From the NCBI GenBank assembly GCA_000435715.1, contig FR882584.1:1-28064 (forward strand): 28,064 nt of DNA, in the 5' to 3' direction. This DNA is from Firmicutes bacterium CAG:145. GTDB lineage: Bacteria > Bacillota > Clostridia > Peptostreptococcales > Anaerovoracaceae. Under the pieces are notes generated by a model, which searched no databases, was not told the origin of the DNA, and saw nothing but the letters and a program-made list of their open reading frames with translations. Every line of letters starts with the position of its first letter. Positions within the stretch are counted from its first letter, which is position 1. Of this stretch, positions 7,413 to 16,244 are shown in pieces. The position numbers were made by a program, and so were the translations under genes.

Positions 7413-8420
7413 ATGAAAAAGATTTTAGCGGTATTATTGGTGGCTGTTATGGCCTTTGCGCTATCTGCTTGTGGAGGCGACAAGGAATCTGAAGAAACTG
7501 TATATACTCTCCGCTTCGCTCACGGCTCGTCCACAAGCGAGCCAATCCACATAGCGGCTGAATACATGGCTGCGGAACTGGAAGAGCGTTCGGACGGCAG
7601 AATAAAGATGGAGATATATCCAAGCGCTACGCTGGCCGATCAGGTTCCTGCATGCGAGATGATGATGGATGGAACTCTTGACTTCTTCGGCGGATCTGTA
7701 GTAGCCGTAGAGAACTATATAGACGAATTTAAAATCGTCGACCTGCCGTATCTGGTAAGCGATTACGAGTCTGCTGACGCCCTCTTTGAGGGAGAAATAG
7801 GACAGGAGCTGTCCGACATGCTGCCTGATATAGGACTGGAGAATCTGGGATGGTGCGAATACGGTTTCAGAAACACCTTCAACAACATCAGACCTATAGA
7901 AAGTGCAGATGATTTTAAGGGAATAAAGATAAGAGCGATAGAGTCCCCTATTTCCGTAGGAATGTGGACGGCATTCGGAACAGACCCTACAGTAATGGGC
8001 TGGTCTGACGTTTACAGCGGATTGCAGATGGGAACGGTAGAAGGAGCAGACGGCCCTAACGCATTGTTCGCGTCGGCTCAGATGGAGACAGTATGCAAAT
8101 ACATGTCCACCACTCAGCACATGTACACTCCGGGAGTCATTTTAGCTTCAAAGGCCACCATGGACAAGCTTCCTGAGGACCTCCAGGCATTGGTTCGCGA
8201 AGTAGGAGCTGAAGCTGCGGAAAAGATGAAAGAGATCACGAGAGAGACTCAAGAAGATGCGGCTAATCAAATGGAAGAGAACGGACTTATCATAAATGAA
8301 GTCACCGCTAAGGTAAGGGAAGAACTGGCCGATATGTGCAAGGGCGTATATGAAGAAAACCGCGACATCATCGGTGCAGAATTTTACGATAAAGTTATGA
8401 AGCAGCTTGGAAGAAGCTAA
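7413..8420 (+). CDS. dctP: TRAP transporter substrate-binding lipoprotein 1 (DctP family)
   Basis: A 335-residue extracytoplasmic solute receptor. It begins with a lipoprotein signal peptide (MKK, a hydrophobic core, lipobox ALSAC with Cys20), so it is anchored outside the membrane. The mature part has the DctP fold pattern LRFAHGSS, then GFRN with Arg153, and the KGIKIRAI segment with Arg174. That second Arg usually pairs with the ligand carboxylate. It delivers an organic acid to the membrane proteins encoded next. A hairpin in the 72-base gap to dctQ may keep the binding protein in excess. The ligand is unknown, but both conserved Arg positions suggest a carboxylate. Confidence 0.93.
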   Translation: MKKILAVLLVAVMAFALSACGGDKESEETVYTLRFAHGSSTSEPIHIAAEYMAAELEERSDGRIKMEIYPSATLADQVPACEMMMDGTLDFFGGSVVAVENYIDEFKIVDLPYLVSDYESADALFEGEIGQELSDMLPDIGLENLGWCEYGFRNTFNNIRPIESADDFKGIKIRAIESPISVGMWTAFGTDPTVMGWSDVYSGLQMGTVEGADGPNALFASAQMETVCKYMSTTQHMYTPGVILASKATMDKLPEDLQALVREVGAEAAEKMKEITRETQEDAANQMEENGLIINEVTAKVREELADMCKGVYEENRDIIGAEFYDKVMKQLGRS

Positions 8421-8434
8421 AACAAAATTTTCTT

Positions 8435-8459
8435 TGGGGCAAAGGAAATCTTTGCCCCA
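8435..8459 (+). terminator. intra-operon stem-loop between dctP1 and dctQ1
   Basis: A 9-bp perfect stem (TGGGGCAAA 8435-8443 with its complement 8451-8459) has a 7-nt loop. The T-tract is poor (TTTC then A-rich). It is probably a partial terminator or 3' stabiliser that raises binding-protein mRNA relative to the permease genes. Confidence 0.65.
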
Positions 8460-8492
8460 TTTCAAAAATTACGAGAAAGGAGACTTTTTCTT

Positions 8493-8987
8493 ATGAAATT
8501 CGTTCATAAATTCGAGGAAGTCTTTGGAGGAACGATATTGGCGGCCATGGCCATAATAACATTTCTGGCGGCCGTTAACAGGTTTACGTTTAATTTTCCG
8601 ATGCCTTGGAGCGAAGAAATAGTCAAGTTTCTTCTGATGTGGATGACCATGATAGGAGCAGCCCTCGGAATAGGAAGAAGTGAACATGTAGGAATAGACG
8701 TTTTTGTAGAGAGATTTCCGCAGAAGATGCAATTTATCATAGGACAGATTATGTCGCTGGCAGGAGTGGTGTTTTCTGTAATCTTCTGCTATATAGGATA
8801 TCTTATGGTGATAAAACAATACGCCCAGAAGTCCACCGCCCTTGAAATAAGCATGGGAATAGTGTACATGTGCGTTGTTGTCGGAGCCATACTGATGTTC
8901 ATAGAGTTCGGATATAAGTTTTACAGAGGCTTTAAGGATAAAAAAGACGGAGAAGGTGTTTTAATAGAGGGAGGTGAACAGCAATAA
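8493..8987 (+). CDS. dctQ: TRAP transporter small membrane subunit 1 (DctQ family)
   Basis: A 164-residue four-helix membrane protein. It has the DctQ layout: hydrophobic segments near residues 13-30 and 45-65, the PWSEEIVKFLLMWMTMIGAALGIGRSEHVGID core at about 40-72, then two more helices near 88-108 and 122-142. DctQ pairs with DctM in secondary, Na+-driven TRAP uptake. AAAGGAGA lies 11 bases before the ATG. The stop codon overlaps the dctM start by one base (TAATG), the usual translational coupling. Confidence 0.9.
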   Translation: MKFVHKFEEVFGGTILAAMAIITFLAAVNRFTFNFPMPWSEEIVKFLLMWMTMIGAALGIGRSEHVGIDVFVERFPQKMQFIIGQIMSLAGVVFSVIFCYIGYLMVIKQYAQKSTALEISMGIVYMCVVVGAILMFIEFGYKFYRGFKDKKDGEGVLIEGGEQQ

Positions 8988-10264
8988 TGGCAGATATGAT
9001 AATTCTGATGTTCGCATTTTTCTTTGCCCTTGCATTGCTGGGATTCCCAATCGCATATTCACTCGGGTTTGCCGTCATAGCGCCTTTGCTCATAACAGGT
9101 AACCTTACCCTCAATACTGCAGGCTCATGGATGCTGCAAGGCATAAGCTCGTTTCCGCTGCTGGCTTGTCCGTTCTTCATACTGGCAGGCAACCTTATGG
9201 AAGGCGGAGGTATTTCCCGACGGCTTGTAGACGTAGCCAAGACACTTATAGGTAATGTACCGGGAGGTCTGGGCATGGTTGCCGCCGTTGCATGCGTATT
9301 CTTCGGAGCCATATCGGGCTCCGGCCCTGCTACGCTGGCTGCCATAGGCGGAATCATGATTCCGGAAATGATAGCCGCAGGTTATTCCGCAGGCTGGTCG
9401 GCTGCATTGTGCGCCACTGCAGGCTGTATAGGAATATTCATTCCTCCCAGCGTAGCCCTTATCAACTACGCCGTAATAGCAGAAACTTCCATAGCGGATC
9501 AGCTGCTGTCGGCCATAATCCCCGGACTTTTAACCGCATTTTTCATTTGTGTCTACGCTTTCTATACAGGAAAAAAGAGAAAGTACGGCGGCGGCGAAAA
9601 ATTCAGCTTCCAGAACTTTATTGAAGCGCTGAAAAGAGGCATATGGCCTCTGCTGATGCCGGTGCTGATACTGGGAGGAATCTACGGAGGATTCTTTACC
9701 CCGACAGAGGCTGCAGCGGTAGGATGCGGATACGCGTTCTTCGTGGGAGTATTTATAACCAAAGAATTAACATGGGAAAGACTCAAGGACATAATGGTTC
9801 GCAGCACCAGCTCGTCAGCTACCATAATGCTGATAATAGCCGTTGCGTCTGCTTTCGGAAAGATGCTCACCATAGGACAGCTTCCGGCTACCATGGTCAA
9901 CTTCATTCTTTCTCACGATGTTTCAAAGGGCATGTTCCTGCTCATAGTGATGGTAATGCTGCTGATAGCAGGCACGTTTATGGATCAGATTTCAACGGTG
10001 CTTATTCTTACGCCTATGCTGCTGCCGATAGCCACCGCTCTGGGTATCAATCCTATTCACTTCGGCGCGCTGATGGTTGTAAACATCACCTTCGGAATGC
10101 TTACTCCTCCTCTGGGAGTTCATCTTTTCATGGGATGCGGAATAGCTAAGATAAAGTTCAAAGATATTATTAAAGAAATGCCGATGTTCCTGCTGATATG
10201 CCTCGTAGTTATCATACTGACTACATACATACCTGAGGTATCGCTCGCTTTCTGCGGAGATTGA
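8987..10264 (+). CDS. dctM: TRAP transporter large permease subunit 1 (DctM family)
   Basis: A 425-residue, strongly hydrophobic protein of about a dozen membrane segments, the usual DctM length. Family hallmarks are visible: an N-terminal FALALLGFPIAYSLG segment, the FFGAISGSGPATLAAIGGIMIPEM region near residues 104-128, the IGIFIPPSVALINY segment near 148-162, and FTPTEAAAVG near 237. A C-terminal NITFGMLTPPLGVHLFMGCG segment follows near 369-388. It forms the transport channel with DctQ. It overlaps dctQ by one base and is followed 12 bases later by the amidohydrolase, which links import to hydrolysis. Confidence 0.94.
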   Translation: MADMIILMFAFFFALALLGFPIAYSLGFAVIAPLLITGNLTLNTAGSWMLQGISSFPLLACPFFILAGNLMEGGGISRRLVDVAKTLIGNVPGGLGMVAAVACVFFGAISGSGPATLAAIGGIMIPEMIAAGYSAGWSAALCATAGCIGIFIPPSVALINYAVIAETSIADQLLSAIIPGLLTAFFICVYAFYTGKKRKYGGGEKFSFQNFIEALKRGIWPLLMPVLILGGIYGGFFTPTEAAAVGCGYAFFVGVFITKELTWERLKDIMVRSTSSSATIMLIIAVASAFGKMLTIGQLPATMVNFILSHDVSKGMFLLIVMVMLLIAGTFMDQISTVLILTPMLLPIATALGINPIHFGALMVVNITFGMLTPPLGVHLFMGCGIAKIKFKDIIKEMPMFLLICLVVIILTTYIPEVSLAFCGD

Positions 10265-10276
10265 CGGAGGTTTGAT

Positions 10277-11473
10277 ATGAAAGTTATAGAACTTGAAAAG
10301 AAATACGATTTCTGGCTGAAAAACGGACACGTTATAGACCCGTCGCAGAATATAGACGAGGTTCGCGACATACTGGTAAAAGGCAACAAGATAGTAGAGA
10401 AGCCTAAGGACGGAAAAATTGATCCTCAGGACGTAAAAGAGGTAATCAACTGCAACGGATATTATGTGTTTCCGGGGCTTGTGGACAATCACGCCCACTT
10501 CTCTTGGAACTTCAACAATACGGGAGTACAGCCCGACTTATACACGTTGCCAAGCGGAGTTACCTCGGTTCACGACGCAGGTTCCTGCGGCAGCTCCGGA
10601 TTCGAGGCCTTTATAAGAACCACCATACTGCCGTCGCTTGTAACCATGAAGGCTTCGATAAACGTGGCTTCCGGCGGCTTATGCACTCCTCAGTACATGG
10701 AGAATATAGAGCCGGAGAACTTTGACGAAAAGGGAATAGAAGAGCTCTTCGACAAATATCCTCAGTACATTTACGGACTTAAGCTCAGACTGGGAAAGGA
10801 CATTTCCGACGGCATGGGAGTCGAGCCTTTAAAAGCGGCGGTCAAGCTGGCGAGAAAATTCGACACCAGATTATCGGTTCACGCCACCTACCCGCTTACG
10901 CCGATATCCGACATAGTCGACGAGATGGGCGAAGGCGACGTGCTGTGCCATACCTTCCAGAAGATGGGGCCGTATAACATTTTGGACGAAAACGGCAAGG
11001 TACTAAAAGAAGTTTGGGAAGCTCGCGACAGAGGCGTAATCTTCGACTGCGCCCACGGCAGAATACATTGCTGCTTCCCTTTGACTAAGGCTGCCATAGA
11101 GCAGGGCTTCATGCCTGACTGCATATCCACCGACCTCATAACCTTTTCGGCATATCAGGAGAGACTGTTCTCGCTGCCTGTAGTAATGACAAGGCTGTGG
11201 ATGCTGGGAATGCCTTTGAACGAAGTCGTAAGGGCCGTCACTCAGACTCCTGCCAAGCTGATGGACATGGAGGGAAAGATAGGAACTCTCAAGGCGGGAG
11301 CCTTCGCCGACATAACGGTGATGAAGCTGGAGGACAGAGAGTATACCTTCGTTGATTCGTACGGCAACTCCCTGCCGGCAGATAAGATAATGATACCGCA
11401 GTTTACCATGAAGAACGGCAAAACCCGCTATAGACAGATAGACTTTACCGAGATGTTCGGGTTGGTTAAATAG
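10277..11473 (+). CDS. amidohydrolase/deacetylase-family metallohydrolase
   Basis: A 398-residue cyclic-amidohydrolase-superfamily enzyme. It has an N-terminal beta domain (residues 10-65), then PGLVDNHAHF with metal ligands His72 and His74. Lys169 in YGLKLRL is a good candidate for the carbamylated bridging lysine, followed by His202 (SVHAT), His225 (CHTF) and Asp286 (STDL). The C-terminal GTLKAGAFADITVMKLED strand returns to the beta domain. Such enzymes hydrolyse N-acyl, ester or cyclic amide bonds; the group is close to the dihydroorotase-like amidohydrolase/deacetylase proteins. GGAGG lies 7 bases before the ATG. Its location between the first permease and the UroD-like gene suggests that it acts early on the imported substrate, which is inference. 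Confidence 0.85.
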   Translation: MKVIELEKKYDFWLKNGHVIDPSQNIDEVRDILVKGNKIVEKPKDGKIDPQDVKEVINCNGYYVFPGLVDNHAHFSWNFNNTGVQPDLYTLPSGVTSVHDAGSCGSSGFEAFIRTTILPSLVTMKASINVASGGLCTPQYMENIEPENFDEKGIEELFDKYPQYIYGLKLRLGKDISDGMGVEPLKAAVKLARKFDTRLSVHATYPLTPISDIVDEMGEGDVLCHTFQKMGPYNILDENGKVLKEVWEARDRGVIFDCAHGRIHCCFPLTKAAIEQGFMPDCISTDLITFSAYQERLFSLPVVMTRLWMLGMPLNEVVRAVTQTPAKLMDMEGKIGTLKAGAFADITVMKLEDREYTFVDSYGNSLPADKIMIPQFTMKNGKTRYRQIDFTEMFGLVK

Positions 11474-11503
11474 GAGCTTGAGCAGATTGAGAGGTGATTT
11501 ATC

Positions 11504-12559
11504 ATGAATTCTGTCGAAAGAGTTATGGCCGCTTTAAATCATCAGATTCCCGACAAGGTTCCTTATGCCTACGGATATATTCATCCTAAAGTCAGGGAGG
11601 CCATACTGGGAGAGAAGATACAGGGTCGCGGATACAAGGTCAACTGGTCTCCCGTGTTTGCGCCGGGAGAGAAGTGCTGCGATTTGAATCCGGACGAGAG
11701 CACAGATTTAAGGGTAGCGCGCAAATTGGGCCTTGACGCCTTGGGATTTCAGCTTTTGACTCCCATGACGCCCCTGCTGGAAAGCAAGCCGGACGGTACA
11801 TACGGTATAAAAGGCGGGCTGCTGAGGCCCGGCAACTTGGCGGAATTTAAGAAGGGTATGCCGGACGTGGACGACGAAGCGCTGTATGCAGAAGCCGAAG
11901 ATTTTGTAAAACGATATAAAGGCGAGTTTGCGCTCTTTTGCAGGATACGCCTCGGCTTTTCCCCTACGCTGACCAGCATAGGACAGAAGGACTGCATATC
12001 CCTTGTGAAGACGGCGCCCGACTTCGTAAAGGAAGTGGTAGACTTCTACTGCGGATGGATGGAAGGACACATAAAGAACCTGATGGAGCTGGGATTTGAC
12101 TTCCTGTGGGATTTCGATGACATGGCGGATAAGGACGGACCGTTCTTTACATCAGAGGAGCTGCAGGATCTGTTCCTCCCGTATATGAAGAAGGCGGCCG
12201 ATAAGATAACGATTCCGTGGATATTCCACAGTGACGGAGACCTGTTTGATGTGATAGACGATTTGATGACGCTGGGAATGAACGGTCTGCACCCCCTCGA
12301 ACCGGGAGTGATGGACTTAAAACGCCTGAAAGGCGAATACGGACAGAAGCTGTGCCTCGTGGGAAACATCGACATGAAACACATAATGACTTCGGCATCG
12401 GAGGACGAGATAGAAGATTATATCGTAGGCTGCATGGAGACCATGGGAGGAGGCGGAGGATATATAATATCCGACTCAAATCAGGTGCCGGCTTCTGCTT
12501 CCGCCGAAAACATAATGAAGATTTCCGACAGCGTACACAGAAACAGAAACATCTACTAA
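11504..12559 (+). CDS. uroporphyrinogen decarboxylase (UroD/MtaA-MtbA) superfamily protein
   Basis: A 351-residue protein of the UroD-like TIM-barrel superfamily. The N-terminus (MNSVERVMAALNHQIPDKVP) is the typical signature, with FHSDGDLFDVID at about 241-252, GLHPLEP at 261-267 and LVGNID at 285-290. Haem synthesis is unlikely in this setting. The corrinoid methyltransferase branch binds zinc with a His-x-Cys pair, but here the site reads His242-Ser-Asp and no corrinoid protein gene is in the window. A methyltransferase role is therefore unsupported. Similar orphan UroD-like genes occur in anaerobic catabolic clusters. It probably acts on a carboxylated or methoxylated intermediate; the chemistry is open. 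Confidence 0.82.
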   Translation: MNSVERVMAALNHQIPDKVPYAYGYIHPKVREAILGEKIQGRGYKVNWSPVFAPGEKCCDLNPDESTDLRVARKLGLDALGFQLLTPMTPLLESKPDGTYGIKGGLLRPGNLAEFKKGMPDVDDEALYAEAEDFVKRYKGEFALFCRIRLGFSPTLTSIGQKDCISLVKTAPDFVKEVVDFYCGWMEGHIKNLMELGFDFLWDFDDMADKDGPFFTSEELQDLFLPYMKKAADKITIPWIFHSDGDLFDVIDDLMTLGMNGLHPLEPGVMDLKRLKGEYGQKLCLVGNIDMKHIMTSASEDEIEDYIVGCMETMGGGGGYIISDSNQVPASASAENIMKISDSVHRNRNIY

Positions 12560-12585
12560 ACGACGTTAAGGAAGGAGATACGACT

Positions 12586-13323
12586 ATGGGATTAAAACTT
12601 CAATATCTTGGATGGGCTTCGTTCCTGTTCACTACGCCAAAGGGAGCGAACATATTGACCGACCCGTTCCTCGACGGCGACGGCGAGCTGGGCATACCGG
12701 CCACTCCGGTTGATTACATGAATCTGGATATTGACCTGATTGCAGCCAGCCATCCGGCAGAAGATCACTTCGGACAGGCCGTCAAAATACTTAAGAATTC
12801 GCCGAAGACCAAGGTGCTGGGAGACCACTCCACCCTGATAATTTCACAGGCGGGAGGCGTAGAGGCCCAAAGATGCGAGCTTACCACCGCCGGGGCAACG
12901 TACATGGAAGGCGACATGAAGATAAAGGCCTTCGACGCTTGTCACATAGCGCTGGGTCACTTGCCGGACGGAGGACTGATAACGGGAGAGCCTTTATGCT
13001 ACATAATGTCTTGCGAAGGCTGCCCTACCGTATTTTTCGGCGGAGATACGTCTATAACCATGGACATGAAGCTGTGGGGCGAAGTGTACAAGCCGGAAGT
13101 AGCCATCATAGGCATAGGCGGCGTAGACCTTTCGGGACGCAGTCTCGACGAGATGGATCCTGAAGACGCCGCAATATGCTGCAGATTGCTGGGAGTCAAG
13201 AAGGTGATACCTATGCACTACAGAGGAGAGGACTATTTGGCCAGATTCAAAGCCGCCCTTGCAAAAGAAAGTCCTGAATGTCAGTGCGTGCCTATGGCAT
13301 ACGGCGAGACGGTGCAGCTATAG
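12586..13323 (+). CDS. UlaG-like metallo-beta-lactamase-fold hydrolase
   Basis: A 245-residue MBL-fold protein of the UlaG/UPF0173 type, recognised from the opening LQYLGWASFLFTT and TDPF strands. The metal motif is SHPAEDHFG (residues 55-63), with His56, Asp60 and His61 present but Ala58 in place of the second His of HxHxDH. Further ligand candidates are His120, Asp154 in GGDTS and His211 in PMHY. The altered motif suggests a one-metal site or a changed reaction. The best-known relative is the ascorbate-6-phosphate lactonase, so lactone opening is possible. The ATG at 12586 has AAGGAGA upstream; an upstream in-frame extension reaching into the UroD-like gene is rejected. Confidence 0.82.
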   Translation: MGLKLQYLGWASFLFTTPKGANILTDPFLDGDGELGIPATPVDYMNLDIDLIAASHPAEDHFGQAVKILKNSPKTKVLGDHSTLIISQAGGVEAQRCELTTAGATYMEGDMKIKAFDACHIALGHLPDGGLITGEPLCYIMSCEGCPTVFFGGDTSITMDMKLWGEVYKPEVAIIGIGGVDLSGRSLDEMDPEDAAICCRLLGVKKVIPMHYRGEDYLARFKAALAKESPECQCVPMAYGETVQL

Positions 13324-13381
13324 CTTGAACGAACTACGGATTTAACTCATTTATAGAAATTATTAAGAAAGGAACGGACAA

Positions 13382-14404
13382 ATGAAAAACTTGAAGAAAA
13401 TCACAGCCCTTATGCTTTGTGCAGTATTGGTCTTTACCCTATTCGCATGTGGCAAGAAAGAGACGGCAAGCGGCGAGGCAGAGCCGGTAAAATGGGACTT
13501 CTGCGTAATTAACAGTCTTACACATCCTTCGTCCGTGCTGTGCCAGCAGTTTGCAGATGAGGTATATGAAAAAACAGACGGAATGGTTCAGATAACCGTA
13601 AGAGCTCCGGGCGAGCTGTCTTACAGCGCCAACGATTACCTGACGGCCGTAGGAGACGGCTCCATACAGGTATCGGACGTAGGCTCCAACTGCTACGGAG
13701 TATTGGATGTAGGCGCCATGTCGGTGCTTCCTTACTTGGCAGATAACATCGAGGACATGGACAAAGTCATGAACATAATTCAGCCGTACCTCGATAAAGA
13801 ACTGGAAAAATTCGGAGCAAAATATTTGTTCTACTACACTTGGCCTGCTCAGTCCATCTGGACGGGAGATACTCCTCTCAACTCTCTGGAAGACATCAAG
13901 GGCCTTAAGATAAGAACATCAAACAACGAGCTGTCCGAGCTGGTTAAGCTGTGGGGCGGAACTCCTGTATCGCTGACGGGCTCAGAAGTACCTGCAGGCT
14001 TACAGACAGGCGTAGTAGACGGAGTAATTACCTCTGCGTATGGCCTGGGCGGAGCAGGATGGGATGATTCGCTGAATTACGGCCTCATCACCGACTGCCA
14101 GATAATACCGGATTACATCTGCGTAAATGCAGAAGAGTTCGAGTCGCTTCCGCAGGAGACGCAGGACATAATCATGGAATTGGCTGCCAAGTATCAGAAG
14201 CTGATGAACGAAAGCATGTTTGCCGACGAACAGACGTGGAGAGATCAGCTGGCCGAAGAAGGCATAACCATCAATACTGCCTCTGATGAAGAGACTGCCG
14301 AAATGAAAGAAAGCATCCAGGAATACTGGAAAGAATGGGCAGAAAAGAGAGGCGGAGAATGTACTAAAGTCTTAGATGAAATAATCGAGGCTCTTGGTCT
14401 TTAG
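13382..14404 (+). CDS. dctP: TRAP transporter substrate-binding lipoprotein 2 (DctP family)
   Basis: A 340-residue solute receptor with a lipoprotein signal (MKNLKK, hydrophobic core, lipobox LFAC, Cys23). The KGLKIRTS segment supplies Arg178, the position that usually binds a carboxylate. The first conserved Arg, present in the other DctP as GFRN, is not seen: the matching stretch reads TWPAQSIWTG. It is clearly diverged from the first DctP, so the two importers probably have different ligands. It opens the second P-Q-M set, 58 bases after the MBL-fold gene, with no promoter or terminator visible in that gap, so it belongs to the same operon. Confidence 0.92.
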   Translation: MKNLKKITALMLCAVLVFTLFACGKKETASGEAEPVKWDFCVINSLTHPSSVLCQQFADEVYEKTDGMVQITVRAPGELSYSANDYLTAVGDGSIQVSDVGSNCYGVLDVGAMSVLPYLADNIEDMDKVMNIIQPYLDKELEKFGAKYLFYYTWPAQSIWTGDTPLNSLEDIKGLKIRTSNNELSELVKLWGGTPVSLTGSEVPAGLQTGVVDGVITSAYGLGGAGWDDSLNYGLITDCQIIPDYICVNAEEFESLPQETQDIIMELAAKYQKLMNESMFADEQTWRDQLAEEGITINTASDEETAEMKESIQEYWKEWAEKRGGECTKVLDEIIEALGL

Positions 14405-14430
14405 ATTTAAGAGAAGGAGGTGCTTCGCAA

Positions 14431-14919
14431 GTGTTGGATAAGACTATGGAAGCTATAAGAAAGTTCACTCTTAATATTTCCGTTGCGGCCATATTGATAA
14501 TGGCCGTAATGGAAATACTCGAAATCTTCGCAAGGAGCTTCTTTAACTTATCTTTTCTGGTGGTCGATGAGTTCGCGGGATATCTGATGTCCTGCATGGT
14601 ATTCATGGGACTGGCCAACAGCTACCACGCAGGCTCGTTCGTAAGAGTGGAGGCTTTATACAGCAGATTCAAGGGAAGATTCAAAAGAATCCTGGACGGA
14701 GTATATACGTTTATTTTGATTATATTCACCGCAGTATTTGGGTATTATTCGATACTTTTAAATTATAAGTCCTTTGACAGAGGATTGGTATCTACCGGAT
14801 ATTACATGACGCCTTTGGCCATACCGCAATTCTTTATGTCGCTGGGAATAATTTTGTTTTTCATATACCTGATATTGGATTTCGTGAAGATGATAAAAAC
14901 CAAGGGAGGAGAGAAATGA
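14431..14919 (+). CDS. dctQ: TRAP transporter small membrane subunit 2 (DctQ family)
   Basis: A 162-residue four-helix membrane protein with helices near residues 13-32, 47-67, 88-107 and 128-148. The FLVVDEFAGYLMSCMVFMGLANSYHAGSFVRV core corresponds to the DctQ E-x-x-x-Y/F-x-x-x-W/F-x-x-x-x-G segment. The start is GTG, with AAGGAGG 10 bases upstream; a TTG one codon later is a possible alternative. It overlaps dctM by 4 bases (ATGA). Sequence similarity to the first DctQ is low, matching the divergence of the paired binding proteins. Confidence 0.87.
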   Translation: MLDKTMEAIRKFTLNISVAAILIMAVMEILEIFARSFFNLSFLVVDEFAGYLMSCMVFMGLANSYHAGSFVRVEALYSRFKGRFKRILDGVYTFILIIFTAVFGYYSILLNYKSFDRGLVSTGYYMTPLAIPQFFMSLGIILFFIYLILDFVKMIKTKGGEK

Positions 14920-16229
14920 TATCCGGAGTAACGCTTACTATAATAATGGTAGTCATATTATTTGTTCTCCTCATACCCGGTCAGTGGATATTCGTGGCGC
15001 TGGGAGTGTCCGGCATAGCCGGCATAATTCTCGGAAGCGGAGCCGATTATCTTACTACGGTGGGAACGATAACATGGAACACCACAAACAACTTCGTGCT
15101 GTCGGCAGTGCCTATGTTCATGTTCATGGGAGAGCTGATAGTACAGAGCGGATTGAGCAGCAATTTCTATAAAGGACTCATGAAATGGTGCAGAAGAATA
15201 CCGGGCGGGCTGCTGCACGCCAATGTGGTCGCCTGCGCGTTCTATTCGGCAATTTCAGGGTCTTCGGTTGCTACGGCAGCGGGAATCGGCTCCATAGCCA
15301 TACCCGAGACTAAAAAGAGAGGTTATCCCGTAAGGACCATATACGGCTCCATAGCGGCCTCCGGCACGCTGGGAATCCTCATCCCGCCGAGCACGGTGCT
15401 GATACTCTACGGTTCCCTGACAGACCAGTCGGTTGTAAAGCTTTTCGCTGCTTCGGCCATACCGGGAATCGTGCTCACACTCATGTTCATGGTATACATA
15501 TTCTTTAACGGCGTATACCTGAAGAAAAAAGGACAATACAACATAGTCGATACAGAAGCCGAGTCGCTGAGCACATGGCAGGCCATCAAGGGCATAGCGC
15601 CTATCGTCATCACCATAGTGGTGCTGCTGGGCTCGCTGTACACCGGAAAGGCGACTCCTGTAGAGTCGGCTGCTCTGGGAACCTTCATCGTACTGGTATT
15701 CGGCTTTGCGTCGAAGGGCCTTTCGTGGAAGAAGATAGTGGAATCGGCAAAGAGCACATCCAAGTCCATAGCGATGATACTGACTCTGATGATTTCGGCG
15801 TCATATCTGACCTTTGCCCTCTCCCAGTCCAGCGTCAACAGACACCTGACGACATGGGTAATAGACCAAGGCTTTACCCCGCTGGCTATTTTAACCATCA
15901 TCGGCTTGATATACCTGGTACTCGGCTGCTTCATGGACGGCTCGTCGATGATAATGCTGACGATTCCTTTGCTGGCGCCTATATGCAAGGAGCTGGGGGT
16001 CGACCTTATCTGGTTCGGAGTATATATCACTCTGTTGGTACAGATAGGACAGGTAACGCCGCCTATGGGCCTGAATCTGTTTATGGTTCAGGGAATAGAC
16101 AAAGAGGCGAAGCTGAACGACATAATACGAGGAGTAATACCTTTCCTCATAGGCATGCTGATATTTGCGGTATTGATGATAATGTTCCCTCAAATGACGG
16201 CATGGCTGCCTGAAGTAATGGGATTTTAA
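14916..16229 (+). CDS. dctM: TRAP transporter large permease subunit 2 (DctM family)
   Basis: A 437-residue polytopic permease. Hallmarks are FYSAISGSSVATAAGIGSIAIPE (about residues 108-130), GTLGILIPPSTVLILYGSLT (148-168), GKATPVESAALG (about 244-256) and the C-terminal QVTPPMGLNLFMVQGI segment. It starts inside the dctQ stop region (ATGA overlap), with AGGAG upstream within dctQ. It is followed after 15 bases by the oxidoreductase gene. The ISGSS core, in place of ISGSG, and the PPS segment separate it from the first DctM, so this is an independent transporter rather than a recent copy. Confidence 0.94.
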   Translation: MISGVTLTIIMVVILFVLLIPGQWIFVALGVSGIAGIILGSGADYLTTVGTITWNTTNNFVLSAVPMFMFMGELIVQSGLSSNFYKGLMKWCRRIPGGLLHANVVACAFYSAISGSSVATAAGIGSIAIPETKKRGYPVRTIYGSIAASGTLGILIPPSTVLILYGSLTDQSVVKLFAASAIPGIVLTLMFMVYIFFNGVYLKKKGQYNIVDTEAESLSTWQAIKGIAPIVITIVVLLGSLYTGKATPVESAALGTFIVLVFGFASKGLSWKKIVESAKSTSKSIAMILTLMISASYLTFALSQSSVNRHLTTWVIDQGFTPLAILTIIGLIYLVLGCFMDGSSMIMLTIPLLAPICKELGVDLIWFGVYITLLVQIGQVTPPMGLNLFMVQGIDKEAKLNDIIRGVIPFLIGMLIFAVLMIMFPQMTAWLPEVMGF

Positions 16230-16244
16230 GGAGGAACACGCAAT

